DNA of 64,000 bases from Haberlea rhodopensis. Taxonomy: Eukaryota; Streptophyta; Magnoliopsida; Lamiales; Gesneriaceae. The notes beneath the pieces are model-generated. The model ran no database searches, had not been told where the DNA came from, and was given only the letters and a program-made list of their open reading frames with translations. A program made the position numbers and the translations under genes. Every line of letters starts with the position of its first letter. The stretch's first letter is position 1. Below are positions 13,201 through 28,200 of this stretch, piece by piece. Where the stretch lies: contig CAJQUN010000003.1 of assembly GCA_907163345.1 (NCBI GenBank), positions 23,885,879 through 23,949,878 of the forward strand, given 5' to 3'.

Positions 13201-16200
13201 ATATTGAAAGTTTAAACTGATAAACAGGTGAGTTTTTACATCCCAATTGGAGTTTATATACAACAGAATTAGATTATTCATATGAATTAGTTGCCACAAT
13301 TTCTTAAAACAAATCTCCTACTTATAACAAAATATCACTTTAGATAACTCCTTTCAACAACATCAAGTGTTTAAGTGAAGAATTTATTAAGACTACAACC
13401 ATACCAAACGTGGAAGGGGAAGAATACATATCTTCAATCCCATGTCAACAGAAGCTTCATAACATTCATATAGTACCATAAACCAAAAGAGCATGGGTTC
13501 ATTATTCAATTCATCTCTCTAGGAAACTAGTGGGTGGTATGTTTTCGGTTTACAAGAACTTTTCTATCAGGAACAGGTGGACGTTGCCATATCTGAATAC
13601 TAAATACATTTTGCCGATGCTTTGAGATTTTGAAACAGAATCATTTCAAATAATCAAGTGCTCATCCTGGTTTTGACTGATGAATGAACAAGAAAAATCA
13701 AGCGCCATAAATATTAATATCTATTCCTGCCACGACATGTCACTGTACTGTAATTTTTCACTTCCTATCGTTAAAAAGGATATTCATGTTTTTGATCATA
13801 TAAAACAAGTATGCGCAAGAACTAAATAACATTGGTACCTCTAACTCTATTTTCTCGCTGTGCAGCACAAGATGCATAAGAGTTATGATGATTGTTTCTA
13901 TTATCGGGCGAGGTTGAGGACCAGCAGATAAAACCTCCTGTGCTCGGACTATTTTCTCCCCAGAGCAGGTAACCAATTTCGTTCCAAAATTTGAACTGCG
14001 TTGACATTTTTTTAACAGAAAGATGTTATTTTAGAAGCAAAAGAGAAAGTGCGACATATCAGAAACCCCAATTGTAATTTGAGTGATTCTAAAAGAATCA
14101 ATATACACCGGTGAAACCACAGAAGGCAACTTCAGACTTGTGCAAAATGGAGAAAAGCCTAAAAAATTAACCCAAAGATAAAATGGTACGAAATGTCCAA
14201 TCTTAAAATGAGTGCCAGTATTAAGAAACTTATCCGTAGAGCAAATATTAGAAAGTATAATTAGACTTAGACAAACGAAATTATGAATGAACATGCCCCA
14301 TGTCAACGACAAATTAGAATAATAGTTATGACAAACTGCAACAAATTTGATAATTTATAATATCTGCTGGGAACAAGTCTAAATCTCAAGCCAATTACCA
14401 CACATCTTGGAAGAGTTCAGAATGACCATCCCATGTCTGGAAAAGGACACCAATCCGCCGAGCTAGGCGAAGTCTAACTCGATAATCAGGATCTCGAAGC
14501 AGCATAAATAGTTTGTCGATCATTAACTGTATTAACAATGAACAAAAGAATGACAACTTAAATGAGCGACTAAAGATTAATGACTGAGAAAAGAAAATCA
14601 TGATTTCTCAACTAAAAATCATGTTGCAAATAAAGATTAATCACCTGAGCAAGTTGTGGTCTGAGCAATACAAAATTGCATATGCAGTCGGCAAGCTTAG
14701 CACGATCATACCAGTCAAAGAGACTATTATCAAAGGCTTTAGTCACCAGATCTCCGAGAGAAATCAAGCACTGAAAGTCGGTAGGCTAATTAGGCAAAGA
14801 AAACAATTTTCTAGCATGTATTACCTTGAGAAAGGTTTAAATATGACTATTATCAAGTAATTCCGCAGACTAAATTTCTGCATGTGGTTTGTCCTGGTAT
14901 ATCTGAAACCTAATTTCTTGCAACCGAACTTCTAGTTAACCATGCTTCAGTTGTCTCTTTTCATTTCATCTTTATCTTAATACTAGATGATTTGTACAAA
15001 TTAAACATAATGTACAACTACATTTCTCAACTCGTTCTGAAAAAAGCTAACAATGCAATGTATAAAGCCCGAAAATGATCAAGTAAGAAATAATAATATT
15101 GAAATTACCAACTCAGACACACACATCCTAGCATCAATACTTTGCCACTAAAGCATTCCCTACAAGCATAGATACATATCATAATTGTCATACCTCGTCG
15201 GACACCCTTTCCCAAGAGGAAGATGCAACAGTGTTATGAGTTCCAACTCCATCGAACTGCAACAGGCTTCCCACCAAACAACAGATGCCATCTAGTACAT
15301 GGGAACACTGGAATTTAAGATTTTCGCATGAATTTACTACATCACTCATAGACCTAACCTGTGGAGGAGAAAACAAATAAAGACCAAGGAGTTTTAAAAT
15401 AATCAACCGGTGCCACCAAATTGCTTGCGTTGAAATAATGAGATGTCAAAAAGTGCACCATACCAAATCCAATAAATGTGCGCATGAAGACCAGTGAGGA
15501 TGTTGGCAGAGGACGACTAGAATGTTTTCTAAAACCTACTCAAATATGGAGACTTAAATAAATATTTGTGTACATGATATCTACAAAGCGATTGCCAAGG
15601 CAAACGTAGAAAGGGAAGGTATGAGCGCTATATACCTGTGGGTCATTCTCTTTTTCCCTGAGATTAAACAAGATTTCCCATGTCGATAATGGTAAAAATG
15701 GGAAAAAACTTGAGATAATTGACAGGAAATTCAACTTCTGATTCACTAAAGAAATGGAAGACCCAGCTGTCTGACCACCGTCAATACCTAACCTATCTAC
15801 ATCACTAGACGCACTACCCATATCCAACTCCACATCCAAAATCAATCTTTTTCTGCTATTTATTGGCACAGAATCATGAACTGAATGGACACCTGATGAT
15901 TCAGGAAAGTCTGACTTTGCTTGAGAATTCCTTCTGCACTCTGAACATCCTTCATACAGTTTTGCAAGGGCTTTCAGAAGCCTCTCAGAAGATTGAAGAA
16001 CTCCAGGATAAAATCCAGAATTTGCAATATTTTTCTCCTGCCATTCGTTAAAGAAAGGCGAGCAAACAAAACTTTTAAAAGAAGCCGCAGTCGAGTCAAT
16101 ATTATTGATTATGGAGTTCCACTCCAAACAGCCAGACAAACCATCGTTGTAATATTTCTCTACAACCGAAGCGGCATGATTCAGATATTCTAACAACGAT

Positions 16201-19200
16201 TCACCTAGTTCAGAAAAGAAAGGGGAGATTTCTCTTATCCTGAGCATGAAAACAAAAATATTTAGTACGGTGAGAATGCGAGAGAATATTGTGAAGCCTA
16301 TCCATAACAATTTATAAAGTCGATCTAGTTCAATACAGATCCTGGTTTTGGATTAGGAATAGAAGTAGATCTAGATTTTATTATGTACTTTCTGATTGGG
16401 TGAAGCAACCTAGAGTTTGTTTATTAGCATCTTGATTTAGGTGATGGTGTATAAGGATTCTTATTGTAAACTTTTGTAGTACCGCTGGTACTCTTATATA
16501 TATTATATTTACTTTTCTGACCCAAAAAAATATTTATAATGTCAATCGAGAAAAAGAAAGGAAATGGTAAAAGATGTAAACCAGTGCTAAAGAGAACAAC
16601 ATATCGGGTAAATTTATCACAAAACATATTATCTTTGACCAATCACATGAACTAAGATCAGACAAATAAAATCCCATAAACTGTTAGCGGAGGCAAAAAG
16701 AATGAGAAAAATAAATTGGACTAAATAAAGTTGCATTCCTAATCAGGTGATTGAGAAATGTGGAACTTCTAGTCAAACCAGACCAAAAGAGTGCGATGGA
16801 TAACCAAGCAAGTAATGCACAATGTCACACTGGTATGTACAGGTTGTCTCTGCCTCAAGCCCCAATCATTCGAAGCTTATTAAAAAACTTCACAAAGGAG
16901 CATACAACTCTGTTCAGAAACTTTTAAATGACTACTGCCGCAATGGAGAATGGGAAGGATTACTGAAAGCGAAATACTGACCTTGTTGAACACGAGCAGA
17001 ACATGAAATTAGCTAATAGAGCACATGCATAGATAACTTCTGAGAGCAGCATTTTGTCAATTTCTATTTCTTTTATACATTCAAGAACATAATTTTCCAT
17101 TTCATGAAGCAGCTGATCTTTTAGTTTCAGTGGCAAGCGTACATTTTGGCAGTATTTGGATAAATTGACCTACAAATTGATTTATATCTAACGGTGAAAA
17201 TCACCAGATATTACAAAAAATTAAAAAGTAGCAAAAGAAGAATTATGCAGATACCTTTGGACCAAAATCAATATCAATCTTCGCAAGAACTTCGACTGAG
17301 CATTCCAAAAATTCACGTGGAATTTCCTTTGTCTACCAGAAATGGAATACAATTTTTTAAGCAGTGTAATCATCACAAGTGAGATCAAAAAGTTTACGAG
17401 TACCAGGATGGATTTGCAAGACTAATACCTTTGCCAATTCCTCCATAGGTTCCGCAGCATAGAGCAATGGCAGAAGTCCTGAAGCCTCATACAGAAGAGG
17501 AGTAGAACCAGCAGAAAGGGCATATGCAGCTGCCGGTAGCACAACAACAAACCGCTCATTCAGTGCTGTGAATTCCTATTTAATAAGGTGGTCAGTATAA
17601 AATTCTAAATAATATCAACGTCCTGCACCACCTATACACACAAATAAAAGAAAAGTAATAAAAGTAAATAGATAAAAAAAAGGATGTGGGCCAAGGGGTA
17701 AGAAAATTAATGGACAGAATCGAATACATTCATCAAATATTCTCCACTTCAACTATGTAACTAGAATTGATTTGGCAAGATTCATTTCTCATTTGCAGAA
17801 ACACCTGAACTTGTCGCAGATAATCTCATACATATAACAGAATTCAATTGAAACTGTAAAAGAAATTCTCAATTTCATCATTTATATGATCAATCTCATC
17901 AAATCACTTACATCAAAGACATTGTACCTAATTTGGAACGTACCTTCAAGTTAAGTAATGCCAAAACAGCTCGTAACACATTCTGCCTAAGGTACAAAAA
18001 ATCTTGCAGATCACCCTGCAGCAAGAAAAAGTATATTTTCATGGTACACTACATTCCTTCCAATATATTAAAAACACACGACACCACCCTCTTAGAATGT
18101 AAAACATTAAAATTGAAATCGAAAGCTAAACTAAAGAAGAGATGAAGGAAATTTTTTTCTGAATCCCAATAATTTCATACAAACTCACAAATTTGCGGAC
18201 TTAGAATTACATGGTGTGGAAAGAATAACTAACACAGTCCATTTTAACGCATTTCATGACAATGGTAGCCAACCCCTTCCATTTGCAACGGCTCTTTCTC
18301 TTGTAAATCTGATTGTGACTCAAAAACGGCATAAAGTACCACAATACTTTGATAACATCAAACCAAAACTGCCCACCCACCTACTTTATAAAAATATATT
18401 AAAATATCAATCAGTTACTACCAAGTCTTATAACCATGACCATGAAAATTGCAGTCAGAAATTCCACCTTGCAGAACTAGAAATTTGGAACCGCAACAAT
18501 GTTCTACCTGTATGTTTCTCATGTTCATCATAAACTAACTATATCAGCAGCAAAGTGAACGCAACTTAGACATCTTCCAACCATTATAACAGCTTTGATC
18601 AAGTAAATATATGTGAGCAGGCGCCATAAGCTTTGCAATAACGCGAAAGAAATCAAAAGAAAGATATAAATGTGAACTTTAATATCCATGTTTCCACACG
18701 ACTGAGGCATTCTGTTTTGAGTTGTTCATGAGAAGAAACTTGTAAATGTTTCTATGCAGCAGAGGTGTTCTGCTTCGAGTTGTATATAAGAGAAGAAACT
18801 ACGAGAGATACCAAATATACATGTTTGAAAAATACAATAACAGTAACTAGAACACAAAAATGAGAAGCATAAGGGATTCTTACCAGCGAGGTTCTCCTGG
18901 AGAAGTAGCATGAGATGAAACATAATACGGACCTGAAAAATATTCCCCAATTTCAGGACTCTAGATAGCATCATCGAAAAAGAATTATGACAACTAAAAG
19001 GACAATTATACTCTTAAAAATCAGAGCTATGAATCAAAAGAACAATGTTAGTATTTGTAGAAAAACAGAATATTAAAGTATGGAATTCTTATTTCTTAAT
19101 AATAATAAAGGAGATACAAGGCATATTTATATAGACTCCTAATACCTAGAATCAAGGAAATAATCTAATCTAATCAAGGAAAGAATATAATATAAAAATA

Positions 19201-22200
19201 AAAATATAACGAGATAAAATCAAATCCTATGAATATTAAAATACTAATAATTTATCTAGTGGTCTTAAGTCAAACACATGTCATATTTATCTATTATTCA
19301 ACACTCCCCCTCAAGCTGATTCATATATTTTTATCATGCTTAGCTTGGAACTCAAGTCTTTAAATTTAGGATAGTGAAGAGCCTTTGTCAAGATGTTAAA
19401 TCTATTTGAGGCTTCTCCTCTTTCTTGGAGTATTGCTCATTTTCTTGGAGTCTGCGTCTTGCGTCTTGCGTCTTGCGTCTGCTCCTTTTTTGTAAGTCTG
19501 CGTCTGCTAGTTTACGTCTCCTCTTCTTTTGGGAGTCTGCGTCTGCTCATCTTTCGAGAGTATGTGTCTGTTAGTCTGCGTCTTCTCCTCTTTCGGGAGT
19601 CTGGGGTTGCTCCTCTTCTAGAGTGAATGAGTCTTCAACAATAGATTTGATATTGTCTATTCCCCCTCAAGCTTGGCCATATAGGTTGATGAGACAAAGC
19701 TTGATGATGAGATGTAGGCACATGAGAATCCTCACGGATCGATGAGATAGCGCTTGTTGGTTCAAAGAAGACGAAATTGACACATTAATTTGTGGTCTGA
19801 CTGACAAGTCGCCCAATAATTGTCGACGAATAGATGGAAGATATGAAACTCCAGACTGCATTATTTCCCCACCAGGGGCTGGGGCTGGGGCAAACTTGAA
19901 TCGATAAAAAACTTACATCCAATCCAAGCATTGCCACTATATTCTTTTGGTGACCAAAAGCAACAATATATTGTGATCTTCGAAGTTACTGTGGACAGAA
20001 AGGTAAAATTGCCTTGTAAAGTTCTGAAAAAAATTACCGTACAGTGTATGCGATTGGAAAAGTAGAGAAAAGGTGAAGCAATTGCTGCGATGAAGGCTTC
20101 GATTGGATAGAATAGCCGACGGGAAAAGACAACCCTGAAAGCACAATGAGTTTACTATTGTAGGCTTAGCCGCCGCCGGGTAAAGACAACCCTGAAAGCA
20201 CTATGAGTTTACTATTGTAGGCCTAGCCGCCGCCGGCTGAGTTGAGATAGCAACAACTCGCCGGTGGCTAGGGTTTGATAAGCTTTAACCTTACTTTTTC
20301 CAACCTAAAGCTTTGATACCATGTAGAAAAACAGAATATTGGAGTATGGAACTCTTATTTCCGAATAATAATAAAGGAGATACAATGCATCGTTACATAG
20401 ACTCCTAATACCTATAATCAAGGAAACAATCTAATCTAGATAGAAATAATCTATTCTAAAAATAAAAAGATAACGAGATAAAATCAAATCCTATGAATAT
20501 TAAAATACTAGTTTTTATCTAGTGGTCTTGATAAGCCAAACACATGTCATCTCTATCTATTATTCAACAGTATTGCGAGCTAATTTACAGCAAGTCACTT
20601 TGACATAGTTATGCACCACCAAAGATGGGCGGAAAACTCAATAAAAATTCTCATAAATAACAAATCTTCTGTAGGAGATCCAGCAATCGACACAACAATT
20701 TCCAGCCAGTGAATTGAATACTGGTTGTGCAATGGTTCTATTTTTTTACCACGAGTGCACTTAACTTGAATGTTTTCCCCCCGAAAAGAAAAGTTTGCAC
20801 AGTCGCACCAAATGTATGATCACAAAAAGGTATTCTAAAACTTGCCCACTAAAGAACTTAAACATTCAACCTGACTCAGAGTGCATCCGTGTATCAATCA
20901 AAATTGTGATGACTATTACATCTGACTTTTTTACAACCTCACAGTTTGCATACTCATTTTAAAATTGTCAGAGAGAGAAACACTTGCTTTGAAACATAAG
21001 CAAAAACCAAACAGCTATTAGTCTATCATTCAAACAAACTATCAAATCACTCCATATACCATGATATTCTAACGGCGACAATGGAATCCATCACTCACAA
21101 GTTTCGTAAAAAAATACATATATTTGCTAATGTACTAAAAGGTTGTAGTTGATAGTAACTGTGTAATTTAAATACTTATAAACATAGAGTAACTTAAATA
21201 TCAACATACAACTACTACATTGGTGCCAAAGAAAGCAACATCCATATATGACCAACAATTTCGTCCTAATGTTTACTCTTGACTGCCCTTTACTCCAATT
21301 ACAATACCAATTATAAAATTAAGTGCTTTATAATCCACAAGATTAGAACTAATGTTTTGTTAAGGAGTTGTAATTACTCCGATTATAACACCCAGAATTC
21401 AAGGTATTTGTCGAAAGAAGTTGGAGTGAATTCAGAGTTCAAGGTTGGGGGGGTTTAATAAAGCTTTATTAGGAAAATGGGGGTGGGATATTATTAAGGG
21501 GGGGGGAATTCTTTGTGGTTGCAGGTTTTGTCATCTAAATATGGTAATCTTAACTGCCGAGAGATTGTGTCAGGGAGAGGGGGGATGAGGGGTATGCAGT
21601 CGGTGTGGTGGAGAGATCTTATAAAGCATATTTTCTTGGATCATTCGGGGTGGTTTTTGGGGGGGCTGTTTCGAAGAGTAGGGAATGGGCTTGGGACGAA
21701 ATTCTGGACGGATATCTGAGTGGGGGAGGTAAGTTTGGAAGAAAAATTTCCAAGATTAGCATCGATTGCGCGGGATAGAGACATCTTAGTAGGGAATATG
21801 GGGGGGTGGGTGGATGGAATATGGATTTGGAGCTGGGATTGGAGACGGGAGTTATTCGACTGGGAGATTGATGTTTGTGTTTTGTTACTCAAATCTTATT
21901 GACAGGTCAGCTTTGGACCAAGATAAGGAAGACACCTGCGAGTGGCGCCTTGAAGATAACAATTGCTACTCTGTTCGATCGGCATATGGAACCTTTGTAA
22001 AGGATGAAGTTCTTGATGACGAATCTCTGATGATTTATGATGACATCTGGAAGACTTTGGCTCCGAAAAAGGTTTTTAGCCTTCGCTTGGCGGGTACTTA
22101 AAGACAGAATTCCGACCAAGGATAACTTACGGAAACGTAATGTTCTCATAGGTCCGATCCCAGATCTGTGAGTTCTATGTCATCAAGTGGAGGAGACTAC

Positions 22201-25200
22201 AGCTCATCTTTTGTTTAGGTGCTCGGATTTCTACGCGTTATGGATGAAATGTTACAAGTGGTTGGGAGTCACTCTCGTACTTCCTGGCAATCCGGCTTTT
22301 CACTTGGTGCAGCTCAAAGGGCTTTGGGAGCAAAAAATAGGAAGAAAGGGTTGGTTAACTATATGGTTCGCGATAATATGGACCATATGGTTAGGCAGAA
22401 ATAAAATAATTTTCAGGGGAGCAACGAGCCAGAGGACGACCTTTTCAATCTAGTTCTATTTAGATCTTGGTTTTGGATTAGACATAGCAGCAGTCCTAGC
22501 TTTTCTTATGTACTTTCGGACTGGGTGAGTGAACCTAGGGTTGGTTTATTAGCATCTTGATTTTAATCTTCGCGTTTAAGAAGTCTTTTTGTAAACTTTC
22601 ATAGTACATCTGGTACTCTTTTATATATTATGTCTTTTTCCGACCAAAAAAAAATGATCATACAGAATTCCACTGAAAATTTCATGAAAATCGAACAACT
22701 TCGTAAGATGTTCAGATTATTAGCCCATCATGAAGATCAAATTGCTATACAAGGTGATTAGTCAATAAAAATTTGTAAAACGCAAAAAAATTAAAAATTA
22801 AAGAAAGCAGCGTAAAGTAAGGCTTCTACAATTCCATGTCTTTCTCAGTTTGAGCCAACTTCTAATATTGTTGTTTCTCAATTTGAGCCCACTTCTACAA
22901 CATTATAACGTCATTTCGACTCCGTCAGAGGAGTATTGACATCAGAATTCTAGATTGAACATGTTCTCTATTTTAAATCGAATATTTATCCCAATATTTT
23001 CTGGATAGAGATGGACTTCAAAAGCTCGTAAATTATTATCTCTCAACCGATTAAACATATATAGTTACAAATAGCGGGTACATGAACTTTAAAAGATATG
23101 CCAATTTTACACCACATACTATGCATTCGCATATTCTCTTGCTCCATATTCTAACTTGAACATTGGAGGACCTCCGCCGAAACAACGTCCACCCCTAATG
23201 TATCTTTTTTGCATAACATATGTTAATGGCAATCCTATCATATGTTAATGGCAATCCTATCAGAAAATTGAAGAAAACTGTGAAAAGGCACACTTAAAAC
23301 AAACATGTGCACATGGCAAAGAGAAGAAAGAATGCGTGATCATGACAGAAAAGATGCCCTCGTATTCTCAACAGAATAAATGTGGAGTTAGTTATTATTA
23401 AATTTTTTTTGTTTCATGTATAACAATATTTTATTCTTTTTAGCTTGTATAAATAGGAGAATGAATTCTAATGTAACTAACTTTTCGTCTTTTTCAATAT
23501 ACGGAAATTTCCCCACAATACTTTCTATGGTCTATCATTTACGTTGATATTCAGTTCATCAATGCAGACTAGCTCATGGTTTCATGGTTTCAACATGGTA
23601 TCAGAAGCCAATAATATGAGCAATTGATCTTCATTTTTTTTCTCCCCTATCTGCTACAACCAACATTCTCCGCATTCTTCCTTCATGGCTTCTTCATCAT
23701 CATCTCAGTCTCGGATTTATAATACACCCAGTATCCAAGCCAGCCCTTCTACCTCCATCCCACTGACACCATTAACACTGTCGCGCCTCCATTATCTGGG
23801 CCCAACTATATCACATGGAATCGCGCATTTACCCTTGCTGTCTCAATCAAGAACAAGCTTGGATTCTTGGATGGGAGCATCCTCACTCCAGCTATTGCTG
23901 ACCCACTGTATATACCATGTCTCCGATGCAACAATCTCATACTATCCTGGATTTAGAATTCAGTCTAGTCTCCAAAGATATCACATCAAATGTTCTTTAC
24001 ATCAACTCTACCCATGATGTCTGGGCTAACCCTCTTTAGGATTTTGGAATTACGTCTATTATATTTGGTGATTACGTATATGGTATGGGGCCCCCTCTTC
24101 TTTGTACAAAATACAAGATATTTGGGGCCCCTTCTCTGCAACCTCAATCCCATCAGAAGTATATTACAACTTTTTCTTAACTGAAACTACAACCTAATAT
24201 GGGACTGGTCATTTTTGGATCCCCTCAAAACCCTTATACGGACCACAAACACAATATATGTGTATTTTTTAACCTGATAAAATAAAATATTTTCAATTAC
24301 AACTTCATTTTATGTTTCAAGGATCCTTATCTATTAACAAGTATTTCACTCGCTTGAATGAATCCTATGAAGGAGTTAAGGATGGATTCTGTTGATGACT
24401 CCCACACCAACTTTAGATCAAACATTTGCTATGATCTCCCAGGAGGACACACAACGCCAAATCAAGGCCGCCATTACACCATCCTTTGAATCATCAGCAT
24501 TGGCCACTTTTCAAGCACATGGATCATCTAAACAAAAAGAGATCACCTGTGACAATTGCGGGAAGCTTTGGCATACCAGTGAAAACTGCTATCGGCTAAT
24601 CGGGTTTCCTCCAAATTTTAAGTTCACTAAATCGAATTCTGGTTCTTATGGGAATACCAAACATAAATTGTATCCCTTGGCAAATAATGATATTTTGCAG
24701 GGATCCCAGACCACAAGCAGCAATGCCCTAGTCTCTCTATCTCAGGATCAACTTCAACATATTATGGCACTACTCCATGTTGACTCTTTACAGCAGAATC
24801 ATCCCCCAGAATCACCTAAACCAAAAACCTCTCCATCCAACCTACACTGCTCGAACATGGCAGGTATATCACCATCAATTTTCTCTGCACTCTCACAACA
24901 TAACTCACCACATGATTACTCCTGGCTTATAGATACAAGAGCAACAGATCATATGATATGTTCTCCTGCCATATTTTCTTCTTCCGCTCACATTCACAAC
25001 ACTTATGTTCATTTGCCTAATGGGTCTAAGATCGAAGCCGCTTATAAAGGTGCTGTGAGATTATCTGATCATCTTGTGCTTAACAACGTACTTTGTGTAC
25101 CTTCGTCCACCTTTAATCTCATCTTGGTTGGTCAATTAACCAAAACCTCGTCTGTTGGCCTCACTTTCATGAATAATATTGGCTACATATAGGATCTATG

Positions 25201-28200
25201 TTCAGGGATGACGATTGGACTAGCTAGATCACGTCATGGACTCTATCATTTTGAACTCAATCCTCCAATTGACACCAACAGCCTACCCTCAGTCGTGCCT
25301 CCTTCTGCCCTCATGTCAATCAAGCTGTCAAGCAAGATCATAATCTCTGGCATTTTAGATTAGGTCATCTATCAAATCAAAGACTAAAGTTACTTAAAGA
25401 ATACAGTTATGATATTTCTTGTATCACTTTTCCGATTATTGTAATGTAAGTCAAAGAGCAAAACAAAAGAAAAGTTCATTTTCTCCTAATGTCAGCACTT
25501 CATCTTCAATTTTTTATTTAATCCATTGTGATATATGGGGTCCATATTCACAAACTTCCATGCATGGTCACCACTACTTCTCTCTATCGTTGATGACCAG
25601 AGTCGAATCACTTGGACATATTTGATGAAATTAAAATCAGAGACCAGAACCATCTTACAGAATTTTGTATCTCTAATACAAACTCAGTTTGACTCTTGTG
25701 TTAAGAAAATTTGACAATGGACTTGAATTCCAAATGCCTGATTCTATATTTTCAAGGCATATTACATCAGAAATCTTGTGTCTATACCCCACAACAAAAC
25801 TGTATTGTCGAACGAAAACACCAACATATACTTAACGTAGCTCGAGCATTGTTATTCCAAGCCTCATTGCCTTTAAAATTTTGGGGGGATGCTATCTTGA
25901 CTAGAAGATATTTTTTAACAATAGAACACCAACTCCATTCTTACAGAATAAAACTCCATACGAAGTCTTGAATGGTTTGAAACCATCCTACTCTCACTTA
26001 CGTGTCTTTGGCTCACTTTGCTATATTTCAACTCCTAAACATAACAAGACCAAACTTGATCATCGTGCTCATAAATGTATCTTCCTTGGTTATCCGGCTG
26101 GACTCAAAGGATACAAAGTCTATGACTTGGATACTCATGCCACTCACATTTCAAGGGATATCGTTTTTTTTTTTAAAATGTTTTCCTTTTGCTCAAATAT
26201 TGGATTGTGAAAATATTGATTCTATGCCATCCATTCCCTTCCTACGGCTCTGCCGGACTTTGATGTCCCAGCACCAATAATTTCACAATCATTATCACCC
26301 CCTTCTGCTGAACCAACAGATTCTTCTCCTTCCATCGAGCATGAATATTGATGCTACCACTGCTCCACCAATATATCCCTTACGACGCACCACTCGTCCT
26401 AGACATGCCCCATCATACCTTCAAAACTATCATTGCAACATGATCACTGCTACTTCACACACGCAAGCATCTACATCCCAACCTTTACATCACTACCTTT
26501 TGTATTCCCAGCTATCTACTAATCACACAGCATATGTTATTGCATTGACCACTCATAACGAACCTTCATCCTATGAAGGAGTTCTGATATATCAACAATG
26601 GAGGAATGCTATAATCTCAGAACTTGATGCCCTGGAATCTAATGACACTTGGTCGATCACTCCCTTACCTCATTGTAAAAAGGTCGTCGGTTGGTTGTAA
26701 ATATGTTTTCAAAGTTAATTTAAAGTCGGGTAGTACCATTGATAAGCACAAAGCACGTCTTGTCGCTGAAGGGTATACTCAAAGGGAAGGTTTTGATTAT
26801 CAAGAGGCATCATGTAGCCAAGATCAGCACCGTCCGTTTATTGTTGGCACTGGCTTCGGTGCATGGTTGGCATCTTCATCAATTGGACATTCATTTTCTT
26901 CATGGGATTTTAGACGAAGAAATTTACATGTCCTATCCTCCGGGATTCCAGCCGAAGGGGGAGTATCAAAAGGATTCCAACCTTGTTTGCAAACTACACA
27001 AGTCTCTCTATGGTTTGAAACAAGCCTCACGCCAATGGAACTCAAAATGTACTGCCTCTCATATATCTATCGGTTTCCAACCATCCTTATCTGACTACTC
27101 GTTCACCAGGAAAGATGATTCGGATTCATTGTTATTTTAATATACGTTGACGATATTCTAGTTGATTGTGATAACATTGAACTCATCAATTAAGTGAAAC
27201 AACATTTGCATAGTCATTTAAAGGTAAGGGATTTAGGTGACTTGAAATATTCTCTCGGTTTGGAAATAGCCAGATCTTCTAAAGGGATTCATATTTGCGA
27301 AAGAAAGTATACTTTGGAAATACTCGAGGATGCAAGAATGCTTGGTTGCAAGCCTTTGGCAACGCCCATTGAACAGAATCACAGATTATCAAGTTCATCA
27401 AACTGAATATTTGAGCAATGTTTCCTCTGCTATTGACATGTGATTGGAAGATTGATTTATCTTTCACTAACAAGGCCAGACATCGCTTATGCAGTAAATG
27501 TCCCAAGTCAATTCATGAGCAAACCTAGCAGGGAACATCTTTCAAGTGCATACAGGATTTTAAGATATTTAAAAGGATCTATTGGACAAGGACTCTTTTA
27601 CTCATCAGATTCGTCACTAGAACTTAGAGCATATAGTGATTCAGATTGGGCTGGGCGGCTTTCCCGGGCAATGGGAGATCTGTTACAGGATTTTGCATAT
27701 TCCTTGGAGATTCATCAGTCAGCTGGAAGTCTAAGAAGCAAAACACTATATCAAGATCCTCAGTTGAAGCAGAATATAGAGCATTGGCTCATACAACTTC
27801 AGAAATTGTTTGTCTACGAAAGATGATGATAGATTTCGATGCAAATGTTGATCGACCAATAGCATTATTTTGTGACAATCAATCGGCCATGCACTTAACG
27901 AAGAACCCAATGTTTCATGAGAGAACGAAACACATTGAGTTAGACTGCCATTTTGTTAGAGAAAAAGTGTTGGATGGAATAAACAAAACCATGTACATTT
28001 CTTCTAAAAATCAATTGGCAGATGGTTTTACCAAGGCACTATCAAGTGAAAGACCACATCTTGAGGGGGAGTATTAGAAAATTGAAGAAAACTGTGAAAA
28101 GGCGCACTTGAAACAAATATGTGCACATGGCAAAGAGAAGAAAGAAATGCCTGATCATGACTGAGAAAATATGCCCTCCTATTCTCAGCAGAATAAATGT

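Noticed and set aside
13140..13210. CATGGTAT and, inverted, ATACCATG as a minus-strand LTR element primer site
   Set aside because: No flanking LTR pair or polypurine tract was found; only a short inverted phrase remains in ATM intron 26.
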